Assembly (NCBI RefSeq): GCF_030623445.1
Contig: NZ_CP130613.1
Span: forward strand, 2,294,001 to 2,358,000
Length of the DNA stretch: 64,000 nt
Reading direction: 5' to 3'
DNA from: Pseudogemmatithrix spongiicola
GTDB taxonomy: Bacteria; Gemmatimonadota; Gemmatimonadetes; Gemmatimonadales; Gemmatimonadaceae
Positions 27,187 through 38,984 of the stretch are shown here, piece by piece. Positions within the stretch are counted from its first letter, which is position 1; each line of letters starts with the position of its first letter. The translations under genes were made by a program, and so were the position numbers. The notes under the pieces were generated by a model that worked only from the letters and a program-made list of their open reading frames with translations, made no database searches and was not told where the DNA came from.

Positions 27187-27771
27187 GAGACCGGCTGCAA
27201 ACCCGTATCGCACCCCGTGCCTCTCGAAGAGCTCCACGAGCCTCCGCAGCCCCAGCCCCATGACGCTGAAGTAGTCGCCGTCGACGCGCTCGACGATGGT
27301 CGCGCCCCAGCCTTGGATGCCGTACGCGCCCGCCTTGTCCATCGGCTCACCGGTCTCGACGTATGCAGCGATCTCCGCGTCGCTGAGCGCGCGGAACGTG
27401 ACGTCCACCTGCTCCACCGCGCTCTCGATGCGCCCGCCGTGCGCGACGGCGATGCCCGTGCACACCGTATGGCTGCGGCCGCTGAGTCGCTTCACCATCG
27501 CCCGCGCGTCGGCTTGGTCCACTGGCTTGCCGAGGATGTCCCCATCCACGACTACGGTCGTGTCGGCGGCGATGACATACGCCTCCGGATGCCTCGCGGC
27601 GATCGCCGCGGCCTTCTCCCGCGCCAGGCGTTCGGTGTACGGCACGGCCTGCTCCCCCGCGCGCACATCCTCGTTGATGTCGGCAGGCAGGACCTCATGG
27701 TCGATGCCGACGAGGGCGAGCAGTTCGCGCCGCCGCGGCGACTGCGAAGCGAGGATCACGCGCAGGGTCAT
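27160..27771 (-). CDS. maf: Maf-type nucleoside triphosphate pyrophosphatase
   Basis: House-cleaning enzyme that hydrolyses modified or non-canonical nucleotides. The 203-residue protein opens with the [11 protein letters not shown] signature and has ADTTVVVDG and the GKP segment. Its 3' end runs into the polypyrimidine tract, so the last residues ([16 protein letters not shown]) may be variable. It overlaps dtd by four bases. Confidence 0.93.
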   Translation of the reverse strand: MTLRVILASQSPRRRELLALVGIDHEVLPADINEDVRAGEQAVPYTERLAREKAAAIAARHPEAYVIAADTTVVVDGDILGKPVDQADARAMVKRLSGRSHTVCTGIAVAHGGRIESAVEQVDVTFRALSDAEIAAYVETGEPMDKAGAYGIQGWGATIVERVDGDYFSVMGLGLRRLVELFERHGVRYGFAAGLIVGDGRRG

Positions 27772-28205
27772 TTCTCGAGCCAGAGGGTGACAGGGCCATC
27801 GTTGACCAGCGCGACGTCCATCATCGCGCCGAACTCGCCGGTCTCGACCGTCACGCCGCGCTCCCTCAGCTTGCCGATGAAGGCCTCGTAGAGCGGAATG
27901 GCCTGCTCCGGCCGCGCCGCGTCGATGAAGCTCGGGCGGCGGCCCTTCTGCGCGTCGCCGTAGAGCGTGAACTGCGAGACGACGAGCATCGCACCGCCCA
28001 CATCCTCGATGCCGAGGTTCATCTTGCCATCGGCATCGGGGAAGAGGCGCAGGCCGTGGACCTTGTCGGCCATCCAGTCGAGCCCGGCGTCGCTGTCGCC
28101 GTGCGTGAAGCCGACGAGCAGCAGGTAGCCGCGGCCAATCTGCCCGACGACGCGGCCGTCGATGGTGACCGAGGCTGACGAGACCCGCTGCAGCAGGACT
28201 CTCAC
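27768..28205 (-). CDS. dtd: D-aminoacyl-tRNA deacylase
   Basis: Removes D-amino acids from mischarged tRNA. The 145-residue protein has the hallmark [17 protein letters not shown] and the C-terminal [11 protein letters not shown] (variant of the Gly-cis-Pro motif). It overlaps maf and the M28 peptidase gene by four bases, so the three form one operon. Confidence 0.95.
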   Translation of the reverse strand: MRVLLQRVSSASVTIDGRVVGQIGRGYLLLVGFTHGDSDAGLDWMADKVHGLRLFPDADGKMNLGIEDVGGAMLVVSQFTLYGDAQKGRRPSFIDAARPEQAIPLYEAFIGKLRERGVTVETGEFGAMMDVALVNDGPVTLWLEK

Positions 28206-30712
28206 TTCACGACGGTCCGCGCCCAGTCCCAGCCTTCCATGCCGCGGGCGTTCACGGCCTTCACCGCCACGTGCCAGCCCTCGCGCAGCGAGTTGAGCAC
28301 CGCGCGCGGGCTCGTCGCCGTGGCGCTGTACTGCATCGGGTTCGCCGGCGGGCCGTAGCGGATCAGATAGCGCGTGACACCGCGCTCGCGCGCCGGCGTC
28401 CAGCTCACGGTGCTGCCCTGCGCCACCAGCCCGGTGAGCCGCGACGGGCTCGACGCCATGTACATGATCGTCGCGACGGTGGTCTTGCTCGTCTCCGTCA
28501 GCTGCCGGTGGTTGATCGTCTCGAGGACGTCGTGCACCTGGTGGTAGTGCGGGTTGCCGAGGATCGGATACGAGCCGATGCCGGCGATGATGTCGCCCCA
28601 GGCGTCGTACAGCGCCTGCGCGTCCGTGCTCTTGTAGTAGAACGCGTCGTAGGTGATCAGCTCGGAGAACTGGATCGCCGCCGCGTGCTGCACGTCACGC
28701 AGGCCGGGGTTCGAGTAGCGGATGGTGTTGTCGATGCGATGGTCGTTGGACCAGCCCATCATGTCATTGTTGAGCGCGCCGACGACCGTCATGGAGTCCT
28801 TCATGACGCGGCCGAACTCACGGGCACCGCGCAGGCCGGCCTCCTCGCCGGTGAACGCGACGAACATCACGGTGGCCGGCTGCGGGCGCTTGGCCAACAC
28901 GCGCGCCGCCTCGAGGATCATCGCCGTTCCCGAGGTATTGTCGTCCGCGCCGGGGCCTTCGGCCCGCGAGTCGAAGTGCGCCCCAACCACGTACACCAGC
29001 TCGGGATTCTCGGTGCCGGGAATCGTCGCGAGCACGTTCGCGACTTCGATCTCGCTGCCGGCGACCGTCTTGAACCGCTGGAGGCGCGTCTGCAGGCCGA
29101 AGCCGCGGTACGTCTCCTCCAGCCAGTTGGTCGCCTTCCAGTTGCCCGGCTGCGTGATGTGCTTTGAGTCGAAGCTGAACAGCTGCTTCTGGTACTCGTA
29201 GATGCGGCCCGTGCTCACTTCCTCGGTGGCAGCCCGCACCTGCGCGGCGATGGGCGCGAAGATGCGGCGGCCGTTGGCGCGCAGCGCCCGCTCCGCGGCG
29301 AGATTCGAGTCCACGCGGGCCACCAGGGCCTGACGCGACACCTTCCGCGTCAGGTCCGTCATCCAGAGATGGCGATGCGGTGTGACCGTATCGCCGTCGC
29401 GCTCGGTCACGATCGCCACGCGCGAGCCATCGGGGCTCACCGCCCACTCGTACTCCGGCGCCACCGTGCGCACCGAGTTGTTGTGGTGCAGGCGCGTGCG
29501 CGTGCCGCTGCGCAGGTCGTAGAGGTACGAGCGCTGGTGACGGCCCTCGCCCATCGCGCCCAGCAGCAGCGAGTCGCTGATGAAGCGCGGCGAATGGTCG
29601 TGCTGGATCTCGCGGGTGACGCGCATGGGCTCACCCCCGTTCCCCGACACGGCGAAGAGCTCCCAGTCCTCGCGTAGCATCGTCGGATACGCGACGTAGG
29701 CGCCGGTCGGCGACACGGCCGGCGCCTGGAAGCGCCCCGTGATCGTCACGAGATCGCGCACGGGTCCATCGTCGCGGCGGAGCCGCAGGCGGGCGACTTC
29801 ACCACCCGGCTCGATCCACGCCAGCGCGCGGCCGTTGGCGCTCCAGGTCGGCATGATGCCGCCCTCAACTGCACCGAGCGCGTTGCCCCGCAGCTCGGCG
29901 AAGGCCGTGTTGCGCGATTGCTGTTGGAAGCCGGGCACCTGGCGCGCAAACGCACCGCGCTCACCGAGCAGGACGAGGAGACGACGGCCGTCGGGTGACC
30001 GCAGCAGCGACACCGGCTGCAGGGCACCGGTGCTCACCGTGGTCCAGCTCCCCTCGCCGACCGAGTACACCAAGAGTCGCGCGGTGGAATCGCCGGGCGT
30101 GCCGGCGATGACGGCCACGCGCACCGGGTTGCTGCCGAAGGCGGTGACGGACGTGATGGCCGGCGCATCGACGTTGACGCGCTCGAGCCCGCGTCCGCCG
30201 ACCACGGCGTAGTTGAAGGCCGACGCGCTGCCGGCGCCGAGCGGCACCCACGCGACGGTGCGGTTGTCGGCCCCGAAGGTCGGGCCGAAGCCGGTGCCCT
30301 CAAGCAGCGCCGGTTCATTGAGAGCTGCGGGGTTGCTCACGCGGAAGAATCGCTGCGCGCCGACACCGGCGGTATACGCGAGCAAGCGACCGTCCGGCGA
30401 CCACAGCGGCGCCGACGCGTTCTCGGCGACCAGCGACGTGGTGTAGATCTCGCCCGTGAGCTCGGCCACGCGATCGTGGAACTGATCGGCATCCGGAGCA
30501 GCGAGCACGCGCTTGAGCTCGACGAGCGCGGTGTCGAACTTGCCGGCGTCCCAGAGATAGTAGGCGTTCTCGTAGCGCTGCGCGGTGGTCATCGCGGGCC
30601 GTTGGGCGGCGGCCGCCGGGGCGGCTGGGCGCGGCGCTGCGGCGGGCTGCTGGGCGAGGACCGGGCCGGCGGCCGCGGCAACGAGGGCGAAGGCAAGCGT
30701 CGAACGGCGCAT
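28202..30712 (-). CDS. Exported M28 metallopeptidase with beta-propeller N-terminus
   Basis: The 836-residue protein has a signal peptide ([10 protein letters not shown]). A TolB/WD40-like propeller (about 90-480) precedes an M28 zinc aminopeptidase domain (about 520-740), with ligands in [19 protein letters not shown] and [12 protein letters not shown]-terminal fibronectin-like beta domain (about 750-836) ends it. It would act in the periplasm or outside the cell on peptides. A family A repeat lies upstream. Confidence 0.85.
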   Translation of the reverse strand: MRRSTLAFALVAAAAGPVLAQQPAAAPRPAAPAAAAQRPAMTTAQRYENAYYLWDAGKFDTALVELKRVLAAPDADQFHDRVAELTGEIYTTSLVAENASAPLWSPDGRLLAYTAGVGAQRFFRVSNPAALNEPALLEGTGFGPTFGADNRTVAWVPLGAGSASAFNYAVVGGRGLERVNVDAPAITSVTAFGSNPVRVAVIAGTPGDSTARLLVYSVGEGSWTTVSTGALQPVSLLRSPDGRRLLVLLGERGAFARQVPGFQQQSRNTAFAELRGNALGAVEGGIMPTWSANGRALAWIEPGGEVARLRLRRDDGPVRDLVTITGRFQAPAVSPTGAYVAYPTMLREDWELFAVSGNGGEPMRVTREIQHDHSPRFISDSLLLGAMGEGRHQRSYLYDLRSGTRTRLHHNNSVRTVAPEYEWAVSPDGSRVAIVTERDGDTVTPHRHLWMTDLTRKVSRQALVARVDSNLAAERALRANGRRIFAPIAAQVRAATEEVSTGRIYEYQKQLFSFDSKHITQPGNWKATNWLEETYRGFGLQTRLQRFKTVAGSEIEVANVLATIPGTENPELVYVVGAHFDSRAEGPGADDNTSGTAMILEAARVLAKRPQPATVMFVAFTGEEAGLRGAREFGRVMKDSMTVVGALNNDMMGWSNDHRIDNTIRYSNPGLRDVQHAAAIQFSELITYDAFYYKSTDAQALYDAWGDIIAGIGSYPILGNPHYHQVHDVLETINHRQLTETSKTTVATIMYMASSPSRLTGLVAQGSTVSWTPARERGVTRYLIRYGPPANPMQYSATATSPRAVLNSLREGWHVAVKAVNARGMEGWDWARTVVK

Positions 30713-30784
30713 CAGGCGGGCTCCCGTGGGTGGATCTGCTGCTGTGCAAGCTAGCCGCGGCCGCGGGCCTCACCAACTGCTGGT

Positions 30785-30904
30785 CACCACGAAGGCACGA
30801 AGGGCTCCGCAACGGAGACTCGGGCCCGCGACCCCAAGAAGCATTGCTTCCTTGGCGTTGCGGGCCCGAGATGTTGTCGCGACTCTCTTCGTGGCTTCGT
30901 GGTG
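30785..30904. repeat. Dispersed palindromic repeat family A, copy 3
   Basis: 120 bp with CACCACGAAGGCACGAAGG at the left and the near inverted copy at the right. The centre has CTCGGGCCCGC pairing with GCGGGCCCGAG. It sits between the glmS stop and the start region of the M28 peptidase gene. Confidence 0.8.
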
Positions 30905-30917
30905 AAGGCCGTGGCAG

Positions 30918-32744
<1,827 letters not shown>

Positions 32745-32751
32745 AGAAAAG

Positions 32752-32872
32752 GCAGTAGTGAGTTGTGAGTTACGAGTTACAAGAGAACTGCAACGGCGAG
32801 AGGGGGAGCAAGGCAAGACGGTGAGGCGCCTCTCATGACTCACAACTGCCAACTACCTACTGCAGTTGTCAG
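32752..32872. repeat. Dispersed repeat family B, copy 3, between glmS and glmM
   Basis: Carries GTAGTGAGTTGTGAGTTACGAG on the left and TCATGACTCACAACTGCCAACT with ACTGCAGTTG on the right, so the two halves are related and inverted with a longer, diverged centre. Confidence 0.55.
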
Positions 32873-32889
32873 CCCGTCTCTCCCATCCC

Positions 32890-34269
32890 TTACGCGAGCT
32901 TCGCCAGCAGCTCCCTTCCCTTCTCCACCAACCCTCTGGCCGCCCGCTCATCCGGCCCTTCCGCAATCACCCGCACGATCGGCTCCGTCCCGCTCGGCCG
33001 AATGTGCACCCAGCGATCGCTCCAGCCAAGGCGCAGGCCATCCTGCGTATCCGCCTCGGCGTCCGCAAACGCGTCCCGCAGCGCGGCGTAGACGGCGTCC
33101 AGCGGCTTGGCCGGCCGATCCAGCTTGTCCTTGATGATGGTGTAGCGCGGGAACCGCTCCACCGTGCGAGACAATGGCTCCGCGTCCTCGTGCATCATCT
33201 GCAAGAGCAGTGCCACGCCCAACGGCGCGTCGCGGCCCAGATGCAGTTCGGGGAGGATCACGCCGCCGTTGCCCTCGCCGCCGATGACGGCGTTCACGGC
33301 CCGCATCTTGAGAGCGACGTTGACCTCACCCACCGGCGCGCGCACGACGCTCACGCCGTGCTCGGCCGCCATGTCGTCCACGATGCGGCTGGTCGAGAGA
33401 TTCGTCACCACCGCGCCCTTGCGGTGTCGCAGGACGACACGTGTCGCCAGTGCCAACGTGTAGTCTTCACCGATCGCGCGCCCGGTGTCGTCGACCAGCG
33501 CCAGGCGGTCCACGTCGGGGTCGGTCGCGAAGCCAATCTGCGCGCCCGTCTTCTGCACCAAGGTCTGGAGCGCCACGAGATTCTCAGCCACCGGCTCCGG
33601 CGGACGCGGAAAACGACCGTCGGCCTCGAGCTCGATCGCGTGCACTTCGCAGCCGAGGAGTTCGAGCAGCTTCGGGATCACTGCACCACCGGCGCCGCGG
33701 CAGGCGTCGTACGCCACGCGGAAGTTGCGGCTGCGAATGCCGTCCACGTCGATGAACGGCAGCGCCAACACGGCATCGAGATGCCGCGCCACCGCATCCC
33801 CGTCGAAATACACTTCGCCAAGCGCATCCCACTCGGCGTAGGGAACGCCGGCATCCACGAGCGCGCGCATCTCGGCGCCTTGCGCGGCGCTCAGGAACAG
33901 GCCATCGGGCCCGATGAACTTGAGCGCGTTCCACTCGATCGGATTGTGGCTCGCCGTGATGCCGAGTCCGCCCGCCGCGTGGTGATGCTCGACCGCCAGC
34001 TGCAGCGTGGGCGTGGTGGTGAGACCGATGTCGATGACATCCGCGCCGACGCTTTCGAGCGCGGCGCGCGTGACACTATGGAAGAGCGGACCCGTCACGC
34101 GGGAGTCGCGGCCGAGCACGATGGCGGTACGGGAGCCGCGGTCCTTGGCGCGGGCCACGGCCCAGGCGCCGAAGGCGGCGGCGTAGCGGGCGACGACTTC
34201 CGGCGTGAGGCCGTGGCCGACGCGGCCGCGGATGCCGGAGACACTAATCATGAGACGGGGGTCGGTCAT
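32890..34269 (-). CDS. glmM: Phosphoglucosamine mutase-like phosphohexomutase
   Basis: Converts glucosamine-6-phosphate to glucosamine-1-phosphate for peptidoglycan and LPS. The 459-residue protein has the active-site TASHNP, the metal-binding TDPDVDR and the sugar-binding GGEGNGGV. GlmM is preferred over PMM/PGM because glmS is next door. The family B repeat (about 120 bp) separates the two genes. Confidence 0.88.
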   Translation of the reverse strand: MTDPRLMISVSGIRGRVGHGLTPEVVARYAAAFGAWAVARAKDRGSRTAIVLGRDSRVTGPLFHSVTRAALESVGADVIDIGLTTTPTLQLAVEHHHAAGGLGITASHNPIEWNALKFIGPDGLFLSAAQGAEMRALVDAGVPYAEWDALGEVYFDGDAVARHLDAVLALPFIDVDGIRSRNFRVAYDACRGAGGAVIPKLLELLGCEVHAIELEADGRFPRPPEPVAENLVALQTLVQKTGAQIGFATDPDVDRLALVDDTGRAIGEDYTLALATRVVLRHRKGAVVTNLSTSRIVDDMAAEHGVSVVRAPVGEVNVALKMRAVNAVIGGEGNGGVILPELHLGRDAPLGVALLLQMMHEDAEPLSRTVERFPRYTIIKDKLDRPAKPLDAVYAALRDAFADAEADTQDGLRLGWSDRWVHIRPSGTEPIVRVIAEGPDERAARGLVEKGRELLAKLA

Positions 34270-34361
34270 TCCTGAAATCTAGGTGGGAGACGGGAGAGGG
34301 GGGCACGGGCGGGGGGTGGGAGAGGGGAATGGGGGAGACGGGGGGGAGAGGGGAGGGGTGG
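34270..34361 (+). repeat. Polypurine tract, inverted partner of 27097-27186
   Basis: Nearly continuous G/A run (GGGAGA, GGGG blocks) directly upstream of glmM on its 5' side. The last 45 bases match the reverse complement of the tract at 27101-27146. Capable of unusual structure (G-quadruplex or triplex). The rest of this intergenic stretch to 34496 shows nothing else recognisable. Confidence 0.6.
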
Positions 34362-34496
34362 GTTCGATTGGGTGCGCTTCGACTCGCTTTAGCGGCTCCT
34401 TTCCGTCCTGCCAGTCCGCCCGCGCCGGCGGCCCCCTAATAGCCGAGGGTCCTTAGCTTTCCCGCGATGGCTCTTCACCTCGATTTGGCCTAGGTC

Positions 34497-35999
34497 ATGG
34501 ACCTCCTGCCCCTCAGGGCCGCGGCTGGACGCGGCAGCATTGATGGGATTCCCGCGGCGGCGCTGGTGTCGGCTGGGTTCACGCTGCTGCAGCGCTGCGT
34601 GCCGCTGGTGCGCGCGCTGGCGGGGCGGCGCTCGGCGATCCTGCTGCCCTCGTCGCCACAGTTCCTGCTCGCGCTCGCCGCCTCAGATGGGCGCGGTGCG
34701 GTGCTGGTGAACCCGCTCGCGTCGAGCGCCGAGGTGGAGCATCAGCTGCGGGAATCGAACGTGGGGGCGGTGTTCACGGTGCGGGCGTTGGCCGCGAAGG
34801 TCCCGGAGCATCTGCCCTGCGTGTTGCTCGACGAGGCCCCGCGCCGCGCGACCTTTTCCGTACTCGGCGGCGATGACCTCGAGATCGACCTCGGCAGCCA
34901 CTTCGGCCTCGATCTCGAAGGCGACGCGGACGCGACCGGGCGCGACGAGGAGTGCGCCATCGTCTACACCAGCGCGATGGCCGGCACGCCGCTCGGCGCG
35001 GTGCTCACGCATCGCAATCTCATCACGAACGCGCGGCAGACGGTGCAGGCCGCGGAGAATACGCCGCAGGATCACCTGCTCGCGGTACTGCCGTTCTCGC
35101 ACCTGTTCGGGCTCACCGTTTCGCTGATTGCGCCGATGATGGCCGGGGCGCGGGTCACGACGATGCCGCGCTTCAATCCGATTGCCGCGGTGGACCTGAT
35201 CGAGCGGGAAGGCATCACGGAAATCGTCGGCGTGCCGGCCGTGTTCGCCGCGATGCTCGGCGCGATCGCACGGCGTGGCGGCAAGCTTGCGGCCCCTGCC
35301 CTGCGCCTCTGCATCTGCGGCGGCGCCCCGCTGAGTGTCGCGCTGCAGGAGCAGTGGGAGGCGGCGACGGGCGTGCCGCTGCGTCAGGGCTACGGCCTCA
35401 CCGAAGCGTCGCCGGTGGCGCTGTTCAATCGCGTGAACGCCGAGAACGTGCGGGGCACGCTTGGGCTGCCCTTTCCCGGCGTCTCGATCTCGATTCGCGA
35501 TTCCGTGACCGGCGCGGAGCTGCCGGCGGGCAGCGTCGGCGAGATCTGCGTGGCGGGCGACACGGTGTTCCGCGGCTACGTGAGCGAGTTGCCAGCGACT
35601 CCGGACTTCCTCGCGCCGGCTGCCGCGAGCGCCGACTCGCTGGCGCGCCGCGCACAATCGGCGGGATTGCGCACCCGCGACGGCTGGCTCTACACGGGTG
35701 ATGCGGGCGTGCTCCGCAGCGACGGCCGCGTGGAGTTCCGCGGTCTCATCAAGCCGATGTTCACGCGCAACGGCTTCAACATCTATCCGCGCGAGATCGA
35801 GCGGGTGCTGTCGCTGATGCCGGGCGTCGCGCGTGCGGCGGTGACGCCGCTGCCCGAGCCGGCGCGGGAGAACGACATTCGCCTCGAGCTGTGGCTCGAT
35901 GGCAGTCGTGGGGTGAGCGACGCCGAGGTGAAGGCGTGGTGCGAGCAGCGGCTCGCGCAGTACAAGCAGCCATCGCAGATCGTCATCGCAGGCGCGTGA
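34497..35999 (+). CDS. AMP-dependent acyl-CoA synthetase/ligase-like protein with degenerate active-site motifs
   Basis: The 500-residue protein has the ANL superfamily fold: LTHRNL, GYGLTEASP and GWLYTGDAG are conserved. The P-loop reads YTSAMAGTPLGAV instead of YTSGTTGxPKG, losing the Gly and Lys residues. The C-terminus ends at YKQPSQIVIAGA, before the usual catalytic Lys segment. It may be a non-canonical or inactive ligase. It is divergent from glmM and not obviously part of an operon. Confidence 0.8.
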   Translation: MDLLPLRAAAGRGSIDGIPAAALVSAGFTLLQRCVPLVRALAGRRSAILLPSSPQFLLALAASDGRGAVLVNPLASSAEVEHQLRESNVGAVFTVRALAAKVPEHLPCVLLDEAPRRATFSVLGGDDLEIDLGSHFGLDLEGDADATGRDEECAIVYTSAMAGTPLGAVLTHRNLITNARQTVQAAENTPQDHLLAVLPFSHLFGLTVSLIAPMMAGARVTTMPRFNPIAAVDLIEREGITEIVGVPAVFAAMLGAIARRGGKLAAPALRLCICGGAPLSVALQEQWEAATGVPLRQGYGLTEASPVALFNRVNAENVRGTLGLPFPGVSISIRDSVTGAELPAGSVGEICVAGDTVFRGYVSELPATPDFLAPAAASADSLARRAQSAGLRTRDGWLYTGDAGVLRSDGRVEFRGLIKPMFTRNGFNIYPREIERVLSLMPGVARAAVTPLPEPARENDIRLELWLDGSRGVSDAEVKAWCEQRLAQYKQPSQIVIAGA

Positions 36000-36021
36000 G
36001 CGGCACGCGCGACGGACCGGC

Positions 36022-36633
36022 TCAGGGCTCGGCGAACAAGTCGATCTGCGGTGGCTCGAGCGGCAGCGCGAGGGACTCCAGCACGGCGGGCACCCAGCCA
36101 TCGCGATTCGCGGGGTCTAGGTGCACCACCGGCACGTCGAAGGCGCGCACGAGCTCGTCGATCGTGGCGTCGATGTCCAATTGGAACTGTCGGCTGACTG
36201 CGCGCTTGCCATCGAAGGTCGGCGCGTGGATCACCGGCACCTTGAACAGCGCGTCGTAGCCCGTGATCCACTCGCGGACGAGGTGATCCAGCTCCGGACG
36301 CCGCCCGATCCGCGCCACGAGATAGGCGTAGTTGTCCAGCACCGAGCGGTCGCAGACCACGACCTCATACATCGCCTGGGCGGCGATCTCCTCGGCCACC
36401 TGCGAGTGCAGGATCCACAGCTGCGCGTCGAGCGTCGTCTCCTCGTTGATCGGCAGCGGGCAGCGCCGTGCGACCTCCTTCACGAGGTCCACGGCGAGGT
36501 CCAAGCGCTTGAGGTGCGCGGCGAGGTCGAAGCACAGCGTCGTCTTGCCGACGCCATGCGTGCCGACGAACGCGATCTTCAGGCGACGGCACCCACTGGC
36601 GTCGAGGGGGAGCAGGAGGCGAGGCGCAGACAT
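36022..36633 (-). CDS. AAA-type ATPase (NadR kinase-like/AAA_28)
   Basis: The 203-residue protein has Walker A FVGTHGVGKTTL and a Walker B-like VVCDRSVLDNYAY. It resembles the P-loop kinase half of NadR and related small ATPases. It is likely a nucleoside or sugar kinase, but the substrate is unknown. It follows the ligase gene convergently. Confidence 0.7.
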   Translation of the reverse strand: MSAPRLLLPLDASGCRRLKIAFVGTHGVGKTTLCFDLAAHLKRLDLAVDLVKEVARRCPLPINEETTLDAQLWILHSQVAEEIAAQAMYEVVVCDRSVLDNYAYLVARIGRRPELDHLVREWITGYDALFKVPVIHAPTFDGKRAVSRQFQLDIDATIDELVRAFDVPVVHLDPANRDGWVPAVLESLALPLEPPQIDLFAEP

Positions 36634-36658
36634 CGTGCGCGAAATCTAACCGCTCCCT

Positions 36659-37171
36659 TCAGGTGAAGATGATCTGCCCTCCCGCCGCCATCGCATAGAA
36701 CTCACCGACCGTGATGATGTCCTCCACCTGTGGGATGAAGTCATCCTTGGTGAGCCCGAACATCTCCACACTCGCCTTGCACGCGTAGAGCTTGCCGCCC
36801 GAGTCGGCGATCAGCTCCAGGAACTCCGGGATCGGCGGGATGTCGAGCTTCTCCATCTGCTTCATCATCTGCCGCGTCACCAGCGCCGACATGCCCGGCA
36901 CGCCGCCCAGCCAGGTCATCAGGTGCAGGCCGGGATTCCCCACCGTCGCGACCTTGATGGCGTCATGCCGCGCCTTGTTGATGGCGTCCATGCCGAAGAA
37001 CGTGAAGAACACGTTCGCCTCGATGCCTTCCATGCGCGCGCCGTTCGCCATGATCAGCGCCGGATACACGCCGTCGAGCCAACCCTTCGACACGATGATT
37101 GACACCTTCGTGATCGGCTGCGGCTCCATCGTCGCGGCCGCGCCTTGGCCCTGCGTGAACTCGGGTGACAT
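36659..37171 (-). CDS. DsrE/DsrF/DrsH-like sulfur-relay protein
   Basis: The 170-residue protein has the DsrE-like fold: VSIIVSKGWLDGVYPALIMANGARMEG, and a conserved Cys in LYACKASVEMFGL, a likely persulfide carrier. It is adjacent to DsrC/TusE and an SQR-like gene, so it probably moves sulfur among them in the cytoplasm. Confidence 0.82.
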   Translation of the reverse strand: MSPEFTQGQGAAATMEPQPITKVSIIVSKGWLDGVYPALIMANGARMEGIEANVFFTFFGMDAINKARHDAIKVATVGNPGLHLMTWLGGVPGMSALVTRQMMKQMEKLDIPPIPEFLELIADSGGKLYACKASVEMFGLTKDDFIPQVEDIITVGEFYAMAAGGQIIFT

Positions 37172-37186
37172 GGGTTCCTCCGGCCG

Positions 37187-37492
37187 TCAGATGCAGCCTT
37201 TGGGTTTCGGGATGCCGCCGATCTTCGCGGCGAGTTTGGCGGGGCCCTTCGGGAACAGCGCGTACAGTTCCTTCACCTGCACGCCCGACTCCTTGCCCAG
37301 CGTGCGGATCGTCGGCGCGCTGCCTGTCGCGATGTACGTGTCGCGCATGTAGTTCACGACGAGCCAGTGCCGGTCGCTGAGCTCGGGGATGCCGGCCTCG
37401 CGGGCGATCTCGCGGGCGATGTCGCGATCCCAATCCTCCACGCGTTCGAGGAAGCCTTCGGCGTTGCGGGGCACTGCGGCGAGTGTGGTCAT
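37187..37492 (-). CDS. DsrC/TusE family sulfur-carrier protein
   Basis: The 101-residue protein has the conserved WLVVNYMRDTYIATGSAPTIR segment and C-terminal PKPKGCI, with the penultimate Cys that carries the persulfide. It sits between DsrE-like and SQR-like genes, 15 bases from the first. No dissimilatory sulfite reductase genes are seen, so this set is not a full dsr system. Confidence 0.88.
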   Translation of the reverse strand: MTTLAAVPRNAEGFLERVEDWDRDIAREIAREAGIPELSDRHWLVVNYMRDTYIATGSAPTIRTLGKESGVQVKELYALFPKGPAKLAAKIGGIPKPKGCI

Positions 37493-37514
37493 GAGGGATC
37501 TCCCAGTCGAAGTC

Positions 37515-38810
37515 TCAGTCCTGTGTCTGCAGCATCCGTTTGCCCGAGCGCTTCATCTTGGCGTCGATGCCCGGGAAGTCGCGGCCCGGCAGCAGGCGGT
37601 TCCAGTACGCGTGGCGGAACGCCAGCTTGCCGAGGTGGTTGAGCCGGCTCTCCTTGAGCAGCGGCACCGGACCCCAGGCGTACGGGAACATGCCCGGCAG
37701 CGGCTCGGTGTCGTAGTTGAAGTCGATCAGCAGCGCCTTGCGATGGCCCGTCTCGATGAAGCAGTTGGCGTGGCCATCGAAGCCCGCGTCGAGCGCGCGG
37801 CCCTCGAGCATGCGGACGACATTCTCCTCCAGCACTTCCGCCTGGAAGTGCGCCACGCTGCCGGCCTTGGACGTCGGGCAGTTCGCGGCGTCACCGAGGG
37901 CGAAGATGTTCGGTTTCCGCTGGCTCTGCAGGGTCCGCGGGTTGACCATCACGAAGTCCATGGCGTCACCGAGTCCCGCCGCCGTCGCGATGAACGCGGC
38001 GCCCTTGTGCACCGGCACCGTCACCAGCAGGTCGAAGGGGATGCGGCGCTCGTCCCAGCTCACCAGCGCGCCCGCGCGGCCGTCGAGCTCGTCTGCGGGC
38101 GCACCGGCCGCCCGCGTCTCGATGCGCCCGGTGTTGAACTCCGTCTCGAGCAGGATGCCCTTCTCTTCCAGCAGGTGCCCGAGCGACTTCGCGGCGACCG
38201 GCTTCGTGAACGCGCCGTCCAGCGGCGTCGCGTAGACGATCTCCACCTTGTCGCGAATACCGCAGTTCGTGAAGTACGCGTCGGCGAGGAAGGCGAACTC
38301 CAGCGGCGCCACCGGGCACTTGATCGGCATCTCGACCACGTTCACCACCACGCGTCCGCCGACGAAGCAGTCCAGCGCATACCCCAGGCGTTCGGCCCCT
38401 TCGAGTGAGTAGAACTCGTGCACCGACTCGCGCCAGCCCGGGCCCGTCATGCCCTCCGTCTCTTCCGGCACGAGGCGGGCGCCTGTTGCCACGATGCAGA
38501 GGTCGTACGACAGCCGCGTACCGTCGGCGAGCGTCACCGTATCCGAGTCCGGATCCATCGCCGTGATTGCCGATGCCACGTACCGCACGTCGCGGTCCAG
38601 CGTCGGACGGCGGTCCTTGGTGATGCGTTCGCGGAACGATTCGCCGAAGGGAATGAACAGCAGGCCCGGCTGATACAGGTGCACCGGGTCTGGGTCGACG
38701 ATCGTGATGTTCACGCGGCCCGCGCGCAGTTGGCTGCGGAGCCGCCGGCTGAGGCGATTGGCAATGACCGTGCCGGCCGTGCCAGCACCGAGGATGAGGA
38801 TGTGCCGCAT
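37515..38810 (-). CDS. Sulfide:quinone oxidoreductase-like FAD protein
   Basis: The 431-residue protein has the N-terminal FAD fold ([17 protein letters not shown]), a central [10 protein letters not shown] and cysteines at [10 protein letters not shown] and [13 protein letters not shown]; the last is the SQR redox Cys region. Expected reaction: sulfide to sulfane sulfur with electrons to quinone at the membrane. The start at 38810 begins the FAD motif; the frame open to 39746 runs over the integrase gene on the other strand. Confidence 0.85.
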   Translation of the reverse strand: MRHILILGAGTAGTVIANRLSRRLRSQLRAGRVNITIVDPDPVHLYQPGLLFIPFGESFRERITKDRRPTLDRDVRYVASAITAMDPDSDTVTLADGTRLSYDLCIVATGARLVPEETEGMTGPGWRESVHEFYSLEGAERLGYALDCFVGGRVVVNVVEMPIKCPVAPLEFAFLADAYFTNCGIRDKVEIVYATPLDGAFTKPVAAKSLGHLLEEKGILLETEFNTGRIETRAAGAPADELDGRAGALVSWDERRIPFDLLVTVPVHKGAAFIATAAGLGDAMDFVMVNPRTLQSQRKPNIFALGDAANCPTSKAGSVAHFQAEVLEENVVRMLEGRALDAGFDGHANCFIETGHRKALLIDFNYDTEPLPGMFPYAWGPVPLLKESRLNHLGKLAFRHAYWNRLLPGRDFPGIDAKMKRSGKRMLQTQD

Positions 38811-38984
38811 GCGCGCTCCCGTTGGTGTGCTGCACGATGGGCGGCCGGCGCGGTCTACATCTATAGGAAGAGTTCCGCGGGCGCTGTGCGGGGATGCCGT
38901 AGGGGAATGGCTGGCGCCGCGTGGTGCACCAAGTGGCATTCTCGTGATGCGCGTCTGCTGCCGCTCCTCCCCTTCGTAGAGGTC

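Noticed and set aside
32745-32852. N-terminal extension of GlmS
   Set aside because: The catalytic Cys must be residue 2; the extension covers repeat family B.
32745-32889. glmS ribozyme
   Set aside because: No conserved catalytic core seen; the gap is filled by a dispersed repeat.
38418-38984. Longer integrase reading frame starting inside the SQR gene
   Set aside because: It overlaps the opposite-strand SQR start and lies outside the recombinase homology.
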